From: Palsa-1033 sp963735455 | GTDB taxonomy: Bacteria > Chloroflexota > Limnocylindria > Limnocylindrales > CSP1-4 | Direction of reading: 5' to 3' | Length of the DNA: 64,000 nucleotides | Assembly: GCA_963735455.1 (NCBI GenBank) | Contig: CAVTKZ010000004.1 | Coordinates: 248,001-312,000, forward strand | Shown: positions 1 to 7,313 of the stretch, piece by piece | Layout of the letters: the number at the start of each line of letters is the position of its first letter | How positions within the stretch are numbered: the first letter of the stretch is position 1 | The notes under the pieces: model-generated | Database searches by the model: none | The model's input: the letters and a program-made list of their open reading frames with translations, nothing else | What the model was told of the DNA's origin: nothing | Made by a program: the position numbers and the translations under genes

Positions 1-623
1 CCCGAGATCGCCCCGAACATGGCCCCATCCAGGACGTCGTTGAATGCCCGATGGCGGAGAAGGGCCAGGGGCCCGAGGGCGGCCAGGGCGGCGCCCAGGA
101 GGGCCAGCCCGACGCCGGCCGGGACGCCGCCCATCAGGCTGGCGGTTCCCTCGGCCAAGCCCGTGCCGCTGGCCAGCCGGCCGGCCACACCGAGACCGGC
201 GCCCACCAGCCCGCCCCAGGTGACGGTCGCCAGGATGACCGTCAGTGGCGCCCGGTCATAGAGATCGACCTCGATGAAGTACAGGACGAAGAGGACCGGC
301 ACGACGACCGCCGCCGCAACGAGGCCGAGCGGGTAGAAGCCGGCCAGGACCAGCCCGGCCACGACGACCACGGCCAGCAGCAGGGCATAGCGGAACGAGT
401 CATACGCATCGCGGGGCAAGTGTGGGAAGAGCGTCGAGAAGAGGCGGACGGCCTGGACCGGCTCGCCGGGATGGGCCGCGTACTCGTGCCGCCGGGCCGT
501 CTCGTCGAGCGGCGTGCCGCAGCGCACGCAGAAGTGAAGGTGGGGCACGGATTGCCCGCAGTGCGGGCAGGTCAGCTCGCCCTCTCCGATCACCGGTCTG
601 CTCGGCTCACTGGTCGGGTCCAC
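1..623 (-). CDS. Zinc-ribbon membrane protein, PrsW-like, cut by the window edge
   Basis: The reverse strand reads open from a GTG at 623 to the window edge (207 codons, C-terminus missing). Near the N-terminus are two CxxC pairs (CPHC and CVRC), a zinc ribbon. Several hydrophobic segments follow from about residue 70. The last visible stretch (RHRAFNDVLDGAMFGAISG) resembles the F-N-(D/E)-x-x-D-G-x-x-(F/Y)-G motif of PrsW-family glutamic intramembrane proteases, many of which carry an N-terminal zinc ribbon. The family call is from motif memory; the catalytic region is largely beyond the edge. It could also be an unrelated zinc-ribbon membrane protein. The next gene on the same strand lies 53 bp upstream. 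Confidence 0.6.
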   Translation of the reverse strand, partial: MDPTSEPSRPVIGEGELTCPHCGQSVPHLHFCVRCGTPLDETARRHEYAAHPGEPVQAVRLFSTLFPHLPRDAYDSFRYALLLAVVVVAGLVLAGFYPLGLVAAAVVVPVLFVLYFIEVDLYDRAPLTVILATVTWGGLVGAGLGVAGRLASGTGLAEGTASLMGGVPAGVGLALLGAALAALGPLALLRHRAFNDVLDGAMFGAIS

Positions 624-676
624 GCGCCAATCCTATCGACGCGGATTGCCTGCGGTTCGGCGCGGATTGCTCTCGG

Positions 677-1213
677 TCAGGACGACTTCGACGCCCAGAC
701 CTGGAAGGCGCCCACCGCCACCAGTGCCGCCCCGACCCACTCGACGAGCAGGCCGAGCAGTGTTGCGGCACCCAGCGAACCGACATCCCCGACCACCCGC
801 AGGGTGTCGAGCAGGCCCGAGACGGCGGGGACGGCGATCACGGTGGCCAGCGCGGCGAGCACGACGGGGTAGGGGATCGGCCAGGTCATCTGGCGCGGGG
901 AATGCATCACGAACACGAACAGCAGGAGCTGGGCGGCCGCGATCGGCGTGCTGACCAGCAGGCCGTGGCCGGCCAGCAGCGCGTCGAGCAGCCATTCGCC
1001 GATGACCAGGATGAGGGCCGCGCCCAGGACGACCAGTCGCTCGCCGGGCAGCAGGCCGGCCCACATCCCCGACATGGCGGCGCCCATCGCCGATCCGCCC
1101 TGCGGCGCTGAAGTCGCCAGCGGCGGTGACGCGGGTGGCATCGGTGGCGCCGGCGTCGCCGGCACCGGTTCGGTCGAAGGCGCGGACGCGGGACCGGTCA
1201 TCTCAGCCTCCAC
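677..1213 (-). CDS. Four-helix integral membrane protein, unknown function
   Basis: 178 codons. A Pro/Ala/Ser-rich N-terminal tail of about 45 residues (likely cytoplasmic) precedes four predicted membrane helices (about residues 58-80, 85-103, 110-130 and 140-170). I do not recognise a family. An internal ATG at 1201 (MTGPAS) is an alternative start. It lies upstream of and co-directional with the zinc-ribbon/PrsW-like gene, so the two may form a short operon. The N-terminal tail is low complexity and gives no functional clue. Confidence 0.6.
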   Translation of the reverse strand: MEAEMTGPASAPSTEPVPATPAPPMPPASPPLATSAPQGGSAMGAAMSGMWAGLLPGERLVVLGAALILVIGEWLLDALLAGHGLLVSTPIAAAQLLLFVFVMHSPRQMTWPIPYPVVLAALATVIAVPAVSGLLDTLRVVGDVGSLGAATLLGLLVEWVGAALVAVGAFQVWASKSS

Positions 1214-1364
1214 ACTGCTCCAGGTCGGCCGGTCCAGATCGGTCCGCGCCGCTGGGCGCCCAACGTACAGCGCAGCCCGGTCGCGGTCCAGAGGCGCGGC
1301 AACGGCTCGCTGGGTGATGGCCTGGGGCCCGCGGCGGCCGATACACTCGGCGGAGGAGGTTGAG

Positions 1365-1715
1365 ATGGAGGTTCACCCCGGCGTATTCGTGTCAAACCTA
1401 AGCACCGACGAGTGGCAGCCCGATCCCGAGGTCGGGGGCGAGATGCATGTGCTGGTGCAGGGGCCCGATGCCTTCGTCGGGCTGTCGCGCTATCGAGTGG
1501 CGCCCCCGAGCGTCTCGTGGACCTTGCCCGGACGCGAGTCCCTGCTGGTCCTGGAAGGTTCTGCCCGGATCGAGATCGCGGGCGGCCCCACGCTCGAGCT
1601 CAAGGCGGGCGACCTGGCCTCGCTGCCGATGGGCCTGGCGACGATCTGGCACGTCACGGCCCCATTCAAGGAGCTCTGGTTCCTGCCCCGCGAGTACGAT
1701 CCCGAGCCGGCCTAG
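1365..1715 (+). CDS. Small cupin-domain protein
   Basis: 116 aa from the ATG at 1365, preceded by a strong Shine-Dalgarno run (ggaggaggt, 1352-1360); the open frame extends upstream without a better start. The sequence follows a single cupin barrel: a first motif around SWTLPGRESLLVLEGSARIE and a second around LKAGDLASLPMGLATIWHV. It resembles the EutQ/DUF861-like cupins used in sugar or amine metabolism. The canonical metal-binding histidines are mostly absent, so the barrel may bind a ligand without a metal. Its stop overlaps the stop of the convergent methyltransferase gene in a ctag palindrome (1712-1715). Confidence 0.75.
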   Translation: MEVHPGVFVSNLSTDEWQPDPEVGGEMHVLVQGPDAFVGLSRYRVAPPSVSWTLPGRESLLVLEGSARIEIAGGPTLELKAGDLASLPMGLATIWHVTAPFKELWFLPREYDPEPA

Positions 1716-2266
1716 GCCGTCGTCTCCCCGCTGCTTGGTCCCACCAGGCTGAGCGCCGAGTAGATCGAGCCGAGGAAGCGGCTGGGGACCGACTCGAGTC
1801 GCCGCGTGTCCCGGAAGCCGGCCTCCTCGGCCAGCTTCGCCCAGGTGTCGAACGAGAGCGGGTAGGGGACCCACGGGTTGCCCCGGTCGGCGTCGTACTC
1901 GACCAGGAGCAGCCGGCCGGCGGGCCGGAGGTAGCCCCGCACGAGGTTCAGGACGGGCAGCTTGTCGCGCTCGAAGTGGAGCGAGTTGGCCATCACGATC
2001 CCATCCAGCGGCGGCAGCTCGAGGGGCCGGCTGAAGTCGGCAATGAGCGGTGTGACAGACACGTTCGGGAACCGATCCCGGAGCGCCCGGAGTTGGACGT
2101 CAAGGGAGCGCTTGTTGCGGTCGACCGAATAGATCGAGCCGGCCGACCCGAGCAGGTCGACCAGGGCGAGGGTGAAGGCACCTTCGCCGGAGCCGAAGTC
2201 GGCCCACGTCCGGCCGCCGCCGTGGACGCCGTCGCGGAGGAGCCGGACGTGGTCGTGATGGTCCAT
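1712..2266 (-). CDS. Class I SAM-dependent methyltransferase
   Basis: 184 aa, close to the usual size of a single Rossmann methyltransferase domain. Motif I is ADFGSGEGAFT (about residues 22-32), followed by an acidic residue at the end of strand 2 (IYSVDRN) that would contact the SAM ribose. A later motif is LPPLDGIVMANSLHF and the post-I region ends with GRLLLVEYD. The substrate cannot be told. The gene is convergent with the cupin gene, sharing four bases at the stops, and is divergent from the DUF2652 gene. Confidence 0.8.
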   Translation of the reverse strand: MDHHDHVRLLRDGVHGGGRTWADFGSGEGAFTLALVDLLGSAGSIYSVDRNKRSLDVQLRALRDRFPNVSVTPLIADFSRPLELPPLDGIVMANSLHFERDKLPVLNLVRGYLRPAGRLLLVEYDADRGNPWVPYPLSFDTWAKLAEEAGFRDTRRLESVPSRFLGSIYSALSLVGPSSGETTA

Positions 2267-2316
2267 CGAGCGCTACTGTAGTGGCGGTAGTTGAGCGGTT
2301 CACGATCGAGGGACAG

Positions 2317-2997
2317 ATGGACCAACCCGGGCGCTCCGAGCTGCCGTCGTCGGCCGATCCGGCCGCCGGCGAGCGCTATCTGCTGCTGGCCGACATCACT
2401 GGCTATACGGGCTTCATGACCGGCGTCGAGCTGGAGCACGGCGTCGACTTCAGCGCGGGGATCCCGGCCGCCTACGGCGTGCTCGGCGGCCTGCTCGATG
2501 CGGTCGTCCAGGGCGTCGAGCCCGATTTCGGCGTGGTCAAGCTCGAAGGCGACGCGGTCTTCGCCGCGGCCCCGGCGGCCCGTCTCGACGGCCGCGGTCA
2601 GGCGGTCCTCGACCAGGTCCGGGCGATGTACCAGGGATTCCTGGACAAGCGGACCAGGGCCATTCCGGCCAACGACCACGTCTGCACGGCCTGTCCGGCC
2701 GTCGCCCACCTCGACCTCAAGGTCATCCTCCATCGCGGGCAGGCAGTCCGCCAGTCGGTCGGATCCGGGAGCGACCTGCTCGGCCCGGCCGTGACGATCG
2801 CCCATCGCCTGCTCAAGAACGCGATCCGGGAGCAGGTCGGCTCGCGCCCGTACCTGTTCCTGACCGACGCTGCCGCCGGCCCGCTCGGTCTGGCCGAGAT
2901 CGGTCTCGTCCACCGCGAGGAGTACTCCGATGCCGGCCCGGTGGTCGGCCGGATCCTCGAGCTCCGCCAGCCGAGCGGCGACGGGGCAGCGACCTAG
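2317..2997 (+). CDS. DUF2652 protein, adenylate-cyclase-like fold
   Basis: 226 aa from the ATG at 2317; a GTG at 2281 in the same frame would add 12 residues with no homology. The protein begins with the DUF2652 signature (YLLLADITGYTGFM) and continues with FGVVKLEGDAVFA. These match the first metal Asp and the Lys/second metal Asp of class III cyclases. A later AVTIAHRLLKN segment sits where cyclases have their Asn/Arg motif. Cyclase activity is not established for this family. A CTAC motif (CTACP) occurs in the insert. It is the first of three cyclase-fold proteins in the window. Confidence 0.75.
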   Translation: MDQPGRSELPSSADPAAGERYLLLADITGYTGFMTGVELEHGVDFSAGIPAAYGVLGGLLDAVVQGVEPDFGVVKLEGDAVFAAAPAARLDGRGQAVLDQVRAMYQGFLDKRTRAIPANDHVCTACPAVAHLDLKVILHRGQAVRQSVGSGSDLLGPAVTIAHRLLKNAIREQVGSRPYLFLTDAAAGPLGLAEIGLVHREEYSDAGPVVGRILELRQPSGDGAAT

Positions 2998-3026
2998 CCA
3001 GGCACCTTCGCCGGGGTCTCGACGGG

Positions 3027-3314
3027 TCAGGTCCGGACGGTCAGCTCCACCGTGGCGATGTCGCCCAGGGCCAGGTTTTCGGCGGCCCGGACGACGTCCT
3101 TGATCGGGACCACGTAGCGCCCATCCTTGGGCCACAACGCCGTCTCGAAGACCGTCTGGCCGATCCGGATCGTGGCCGGGATCATGCCCCAGCCGTAGCT
3201 CACCAGCGGGGCCAGGGCTCGCAGCTGGACGCAGGCGTCCTCGGGCACGCGGATGAAGTGGAACGGCGCCGGGCCGCGCCAGTACCAGAGCTCCCCGGCA
3301 AACTCGAATTCCAC
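3027..3314 (-). CDS. DUF1905 domain protein
   Basis: About 95 aa from a GTG at 3314 (VEFEFAGELWYWRG...). The open frame runs further upstream but that part overlaps the J-domain gene in another frame and lacks homology. The body matches DUF1905: FAGELWYW, then FHFIRVPED, a central GWGMIPATIRIG, and a basic-free end GDIATVELTVRT. The family forms a small beta-barrel of unknown function. It starts 23 bp after the J-domain gene on the same strand, so the two are probably co-transcribed. Confidence 0.75.
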   Translation of the reverse strand: MEFEFAGELWYWRGPAPFHFIRVPEDACVQLRALAPLVSYGWGMIPATIRIGQTVFETALWPKDGRYVVPIKDVVRAAENLALGDIATVELTVRT

Positions 3315-3337
3315 CGGGACGAATTCTCGGGCGACCC

Positions 3338-3838
3338 TCAGCGGTGGGCGAAGCGCGACCGCGCTGTCTTGCCCGGCGCCGCGGCCATCGGCCGGGGCCG
3401 GGCCGCCAGGACGGCTTCGATCTCGGTTCGGAACGATCGACCGATCGGGGCTCGCGCCAGCCACTCGAGGAAGTCGGGATCATGGCGGGCGATCTGGCCG
3501 AATGACCAGCCGGCGTAGCGGCCGAAGTCCAGGACGGTGCCCGATGGCGGGCCGGGCGGTCGGACCCCGCCATTAGCCATGTACGGCTCGGGCGCCTGGG
3601 CCTTCGGGGCTGCCGCCTGCGATGCGAGGGCGGACCGGCTCTTGTCATACGCCCGGCGGTCGCGCGAACTGCCGAGGACGGCCCAGGCCTGGTTGATCGC
3701 GACCATCCGCGCCTCGGAGCCGCCGGCGACGTCGGGGTGGTACTTGCGAGCGAGGGCGCGATGGGCCGCCCGGATCACCTCGGCCTCGGCCCGGGGGTCG
3801 ACCTGCAGAATCGCGTAGTAGTCGACCAACTCGAGCAT
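3338..3838 (-). CDS. J-domain protein with a C-terminal G-x-x-F-G-x-I-A motif
   Basis: 166 aa from the ATG at 3838. Residues 6-63 form a J-domain with HPD at 34-36 (YHPDV), the motif that stimulates DnaK ATPase. There are no G/F or zinc-finger regions, so it is a specialised co-chaperone, not DnaJ. After an Ala/Pro-rich linker (about 65-95), residues 100-140 (FGRYAGWSFGQIARHDPDF, then LEWL) match the short 'f-G-k-y-k-G-x-(s/t)-x-x-x-I-a-x-x-D-p-x-Y-L-x-W-l' element found at the C-termini of ExoX-type nucleases and related proteins. That part is recognised by pattern only. It is probably the first gene of a pair with the DUF1905 gene. Confidence 0.8.
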   Translation of the reverse strand: MLELVDYYAILQVDPRAEAEVIRAAHRALARKYHPDVAGGSEARMVAINQAWAVLGSSRDRRAYDKSRSALASQAAAPKAQAPEPYMANGGVRPPGPPSGTVLDFGRYAGWSFGQIARHDPDFLEWLARAPIGRSFRTEIEAVLAARPRPMAAAPGKTARSRFAHR

Positions 3839-4074
3839 CTGCTGTACGGCTCCCGGTGGGTGGCCTGCTCGTCTGGCAGGTCTCGCCACGATAGGTGGGT
3901 CATGGGACTCTCGGGCTAACCCATTAGTCCTGTTTCGATGCTCAGTGGTGCGTCCGCGCCCTGGTGCACGGCGGCACAGTCCTGGTCGCCCGGGGTACGA
4001 AGGTCCTATCCAGGCGGGGATGGGCGACCTCGAGCTCCGCGAAGTCAAACGCTGACAAGCACCCTTTCGGTGGA

Positions 4075-6336
4075 TCAGCAGCGCTGGACGGTGAACCCCG
4101 CGACGGCAGGGGTCGTGCGCACGTTGCCTTTGGCATCGGTTGCCCGGACGCTGAGGGCGACGACGTAGGACAGGTTCACCGGTTGCCACGCCGGCGTGTT
4201 GCTGGCCGTCGTCAGGGTGGCCCGGTAGCGGCCGGCCGACAGGCTCATCGCGACACTGACGGGCGCGGCGTCGCCCTCGCGCCTATAAAGCAGGACGACG
4301 CTCTTCACGCCCGAAGGATCGACGACCAGGACCGAGATGTTGACGGACTGGCCGAGTCCGCTCGCGGGATCGCACATCCCCACGGCCGGCAGGGGCGCCC
4401 CGATCGTGCCCGGATTCCAGGTCAGCCGGCTGATCGCCGGACCGGTCCGGTCCGGGGTTGGCGTCGGGCGGGGCGTCGGGGCCGGGGTCGGTCGCGGGCT
4501 AGGCGTCGGTCGCGGGCTCGGCGAGGCACAGACCGCGCCGACCGGGCAGGGGCTGGCGCCCGGGGACTGGCCGGGGCTACCCGTCGGTGACTGGCAGGGG
4601 ACGCCGACCGGGCAGGGTGTGGCCGACGGGAAACCCGAGCTCGGGTTCGGACACCCGTTGGACAGGGCGAAACCAGGCGGGCAGCTGGCGGCCGGCGATC
4701 CGATGGGCGAAGCCGACGGAGACGGGCACGAGGCGACCTGGCCGGGAAGCACCAGCGTGGCGCACGGCAGCACGGACGGAGCCGGACTGCTCGAAGGATT
4801 TGAGCCGCCCGGCCGGCCGGTCCATACGAGGACGGTCGTGAGCACAACGATCAGGCCGATCAGCGGCAGCGGCCAGCGCGGCCAGCGCCGGGCCGGCGGG
4901 ATGACGGGCGGGAGCGTCGCCGGGGGCGGCGGCAGGACCGGAGCCAGGATCGGCGGCGGGAGCATCCGCCGCTTGCGCTTCGAGCCCGGCGGCGCGTTCG
5001 TCTTGGCGGCCTCCATGCGGTCAGCGGCAACGGCCGGCGCTTCGACCTCGTCGAACAGTCCGGCCGCCGGCTCGTCCAGCCGGGCGACTGTCCCGCCGCC
5101 GGGGCGGGTCGCGAACGTCGCCAGGGGCGCATCGAGGCTGCCTCTGGCCCACAGCCGCTGCAGGCGCTCTGCCGCCGGGCGCGGCACGCGCAGGAAGAAG
5201 GTCCGTTGGGGATGGACGACGCGCAGGACGGCGAGGTCCCAGGTCAGGTACTCAGGGCTCAGCCCGAGATCGCCGCGCTGCCGCGTCGCGAGAAGGGTCG
5301 CCGCGCCATCGGGTTGCGGGGCCGGCGCCCGACGCCGGCGAGCCATCTGCGGATCCTGGGGTGCGTGGCGGTCCAGGGGTGTCGGCAGGTCGCCGGCTAC
5401 GACGGCGTCGACGAGGGCCAGCTCGGCAGGCGTCCCGATCCGCGTGGCGATCGGCCGGAGATAGGCCCAGGTCGTCTCGAGGCGTTCCCCGGCCGGCTCC
5501 CAGGAGCCATCCGCCCGTCGCAGCCGGGCTGCCCGGCCACGAGCGTAGAGATCGTCGCCGAAGGCGTCGCGGGCCACGAACAACCCGGGCCGTTGCCAGG
5601 TCTCGCGCAGCCGTCGCCCATCGAGCGGAGGCGGCTCGGGCGCCCCGCCGGCGTCCGAAACGAGCTCGGCGTCGGTCGCCCCACTCTCGGTCGCCCGGCA
5701 GGCGTGCCACGCCGCGATGACTCCGGCGAGCACGAGCAGGCCGGCCGTTACGAGGTCGGCCTCCGTCTCCAGGAATTCGGTGCCGATCTCGAGACGCTGG
5801 TAGCGCGGCCGGACGAGCAGGCCGGGCGAGCCCAGGCGCTCGGCGACGAGCATGATCGCTGGCGCATAGATCGTCGCGAAGCGGTTTGCCAGGACCCAGC
5901 CGTCGACGTCGGTCGCGAAGGCGTTGAGGTGGGTCGAGTAGCCGTGCAGCCGGGCGCCGGCGGGGAGCCGTCGGCGCAGCGCGGCTCGTTCGGCGAGGGC
6001 GTCTCCGGCGAGGCGGCTGGCGATGCCGGCTCGCAGATCACGGGGCGGCGTGGCGATCTCGGCGTGGGGGCTGTCCACCGTCCAGATCGCCCCGGAGGGC
6101 ATGATCCGCGCGTTCTCGTCGAACGCAAAGCGGCGGACGGCCGTGCTCGGGACGACGCGCTCGATCAGGTCATGGAAGTCGACCGGGCTGCCCGCCAGCC
6201 GGACCGTGTACTCCTGCTCGAGGCCGGCGATCGACGCCGGCGCCCTTGGCCGGATCGCGACGGACGCAAAGAGGCTCCGGACGCGGGCGTCCGGATCACG
6301 CGGGATCGTCGGCCGGATGACCGGCGCGATCGCCAT
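4075..6336 (-). CDS. Membrane-anchored PafA/Dop-like carboxylate-amine ligase
   Basis: 753 aa. Residues 36-200 carry the motif order of the Pup ligase/deamidase superfamily: GLEQEY (38-43), SGAIWTVDSPHAEIATPP (81-98, compare the NGARLYVDHAHPEY type), YSTHLNAF (133-140, compare YGSHENYL) and RPRYQRLEIGTEF (176-188). These would supply the metal- and ATP-binding residues of the glutamine-synthetase-like fold. The rest of the globular part runs to about 430. Then come a Lys/Arg- and Pro-rich stretch (450-485), one membrane helix (488-506), a Ser/Pro/Cys-rich segment with several cysteines (510-630) and an Ig-like C-terminal domain (634-753). PafA and Dop are normally soluble proteins of about 450-500 aa, so this architecture is unusual. 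It lies 36 bp downstream of two small peptide genes. It could instead be another amidoligase; activity is inferred. Confidence 0.6.
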   Translation of the reverse strand: MAIAPVIRPTIPRDPDARVRSLFASVAIRPRAPASIAGLEQEYTVRLAGSPVDFHDLIERVVPSTAVRRFAFDENARIMPSGAIWTVDSPHAEIATPPRDLRAGIASRLAGDALAERAALRRRLPAGARLHGYSTHLNAFATDVDGWVLANRFATIYAPAIMLVAERLGSPGLLVRPRYQRLEIGTEFLETEADLVTAGLLVLAGVIAAWHACRATESGATDAELVSDAGGAPEPPPLDGRRLRETWQRPGLFVARDAFGDDLYARGRAARLRRADGSWEPAGERLETTWAYLRPIATRIGTPAELALVDAVVAGDLPTPLDRHAPQDPQMARRRRAPAPQPDGAATLLATRQRGDLGLSPEYLTWDLAVLRVVHPQRTFFLRVPRPAAERLQRLWARGSLDAPLATFATRPGGGTVARLDEPAAGLFDEVEAPAVAADRMEAAKTNAPPGSKRKRRMLPPPILAPVLPPPPATLPPVIPPARRWPRWPLPLIGLIVVLTTVLVWTGRPGGSNPSSSPAPSVLPCATLVLPGQVASCPSPSASPIGSPAASCPPGFALSNGCPNPSSGFPSATPCPVGVPCQSPTGSPGQSPGASPCPVGAVCASPSPRPTPSPRPTPAPTPRPTPTPDRTGPAISRLTWNPGTIGAPLPAVGMCDPASGLGQSVNISVLVVDPSGVKSVVLLYRREGDAAPVSVAMSLSAGRYRATLTTASNTPAWQPVNLSYVVALSVRATDAKGNVRTTPAVAGFTVQRC

Positions 6337-6344
6337 GTTGAGGT

Positions 6345-6366
6345 GGGAGCCGTGGGTCCCGCTCCC
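6345..6366 (-). other. Hairpin between peptide gene and ligase-like gene
   Basis: gggagc (6345-6350) and gctccc (6361-6366) form a perfect 6-bp stem with a 10-nt loop, in the 36-bp gap between the second peptide gene and the PafA-like gene. There is no U-tract. It may lower expression of the ligase-like gene relative to the peptides, or may sequester its ribosome-binding site. This is inference only. Confidence 0.3.
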
Positions 6367-6372
6367 CCCAGG

Positions 6373-6600
6373 CTAGCCCTTGGGAGGCTGTCCGATCGCG
6401 GAGCTGCTCTGCCCGGCATCCTGGTTGCCGACCGATTGTCGAAGGCCCGCCAGCCCGCCCAGCTGCGTGCCTCCGGCGAGCGAACCCGGCGCGGCGACAG
6501 CGGCCATGTCACTCACGCCCGCCACGCGGCCCATTGATTCGGCGGCCCCGGCCACACCGGATCTCAGCGGCGCCGGCGTCTCCATGCCCTTCTCACCCAT
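6373..6600 (-). CDS. Small peptide, MGEKGM family, paralogue A
   Basis: 75 aa, starting at the ATG at 6600 behind an AGGTGAGG ribosome-binding site. It begins MGEKGMETPAPLRSG and shares the first seven residues (E/D at position 7) with the peptide just upstream. The body is rich in Gly, Ala, Ser and Gln, lacks cysteines and aromatics, and looks disordered. It ends IGQPPKG. There is no signal peptide or membrane segment. I know no family. Its place between the first peptide and the PafA-like gene suggests that it is a substrate, modifier or partner of that enzyme. The gene is short but has a good ribosome-binding site and a partner paralogue, so it is likely real. Confidence 0.6.
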   Translation of the reverse strand: MGEKGMETPAPLRSGVAGAAESMGRVAGVSDMAAVAAPGSLAGGTQLGGLAGLRQSVGNQDAGQSSSAIGQPPKG

Positions 6601-6621
6601 GGTCGTTCACCTCACCTGCAT

Positions 6622-6858
6622 TCATTCGAACAGCTTGTGGATGCCCAACGGATCGAGGATGTCGCCGACGATCTCGCCGGCGTCGGGACCGGACGATTGA
6701 GGCGGTGGCGGTGGCTGCCCCTGGTTGTCAAGCTCACCGCCCATTTCCTGCGCGATGTTCTGACCTTCCGGGATGGCCGCCGTCTGGGCGCTCTCCCCGT
6801 ACGGGCCCGCTGCCACCTGGCCGCCCATCCCACTGGCGTCCATGCCCTTCTCGCCCAT
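6622..6858 (-). CDS. Small peptide, MGEKGM family, paralogue B, ends in Glu
   Basis: 78 aa from the ATG at 6858, with CGGAGG six bases upstream. It begins MGEKGMDASGMGG and is followed by a Gly/Gln/Pro-rich, acidic, cysteine-free body with a run of five prolines (QGQPPPPPQSSG). A more ordered tail follows: AGEIVGDILDPLGIHKLFE. The chain ends in Glu. Size, disorder and a C-terminal Glu recall Pup, which PafA attaches through its C-terminal Glu. However, the Pup GG(E/Q) ending and coiled helix are not present, so this is analogy, not homology. Alternatives are a RiPP-like precursor or a secreted-protein partner. It is the first gene of the cassette, 21 bp before paralogue A. Confidence 0.6.
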   Translation of the reverse strand: MGEKGMDASGMGGQVAAGPYGESAQTAAIPEGQNIAQEMGGELDNQGQPPPPPQSSGPDAGEIVGDILDPLGIHKLFE

Positions 6859-6947
6859 CCCGTGCCTCCGCGCAACTCATGGACCAACGACGCGATCATA
6901 GCCACGCAAGAGCCGCATCGGGTTCCAGAAAATCGTACGGTCCAGTG

Positions 6948-7217
6948 CTACTCGGCGGTCGGCGAACGTACACCAGGGGCGACTGAGATGACCTCCACGA
7001 CTCGGTCGAGATGGAAGCCGGCGCGCACGTTGGCTTCGGTGACCGCCGCGGCATCGGGCCCTTCGAACACCGACAGGCAGGTGTCCTCGGCGGCGACCAG
7101 GATGGTCCACAGGTGGTGGACCCGGGCGTGCGGCTGCTCGTCGATCCGGCTGATCGCCGATCGCAGGTCAGCGGCCGTCATCGACGGCAGGTACCGCTCG
7201 ACGAGGTAGAGCGCCAC
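6948..7217 (-). CDS. DUF4242 protein (SCO4226 nickel-binding-like)
   Basis: About 89 aa. I chose the GTG at 7217 because GGAGGT lies four bases upstream and the protein then starts VALYLVERYLPSM, as family members do; the open frame extends to 7289 without homology. The ferredoxin-like fold signature continues with HARVHHLWTILVAAEDT and CLSVFEGPDAAAVTEANVRAG, and a final RVVEVISV strand. Some members bind nickel; the conserved histidines (HARVHH) are present. It is 96 bp downstream of the large LuxR regulator on the same strand and 89 bp upstream of the MGEKGM peptide cassette. Confidence 0.8.
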   Translation of the reverse strand: MALYLVERYLPSMTAADLRSAISRIDEQPHARVHHLWTILVAAEDTCLSVFEGPDAAAVTEANVRAGFHLDRVVEVISVAPGVRSPTAE

Positions 7218-7313
7218 AAATACCTCCAGGCCCGCGGGCTGAGGCTCACCGTAGCCAGTGGCTTGGGGGTGGCGCATCCGTGGAACCACCGAACCTTGGC
7301 CGCCGCCCGAGCG

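Noticed and set aside
51..872. Plus-strand open frame at the left end
   Set aside because: Composition (Gln/Asp/Arg repeats) is that of the antisense strand; the minus strand carries a zinc ribbon and membrane helices.
3839..4074. Possible gene between the J-domain gene and the PafA-like gene
   Set aside because: Open frames exist but none has a ribosome-binding site or any recognisable protein; I see nothing supportable there.
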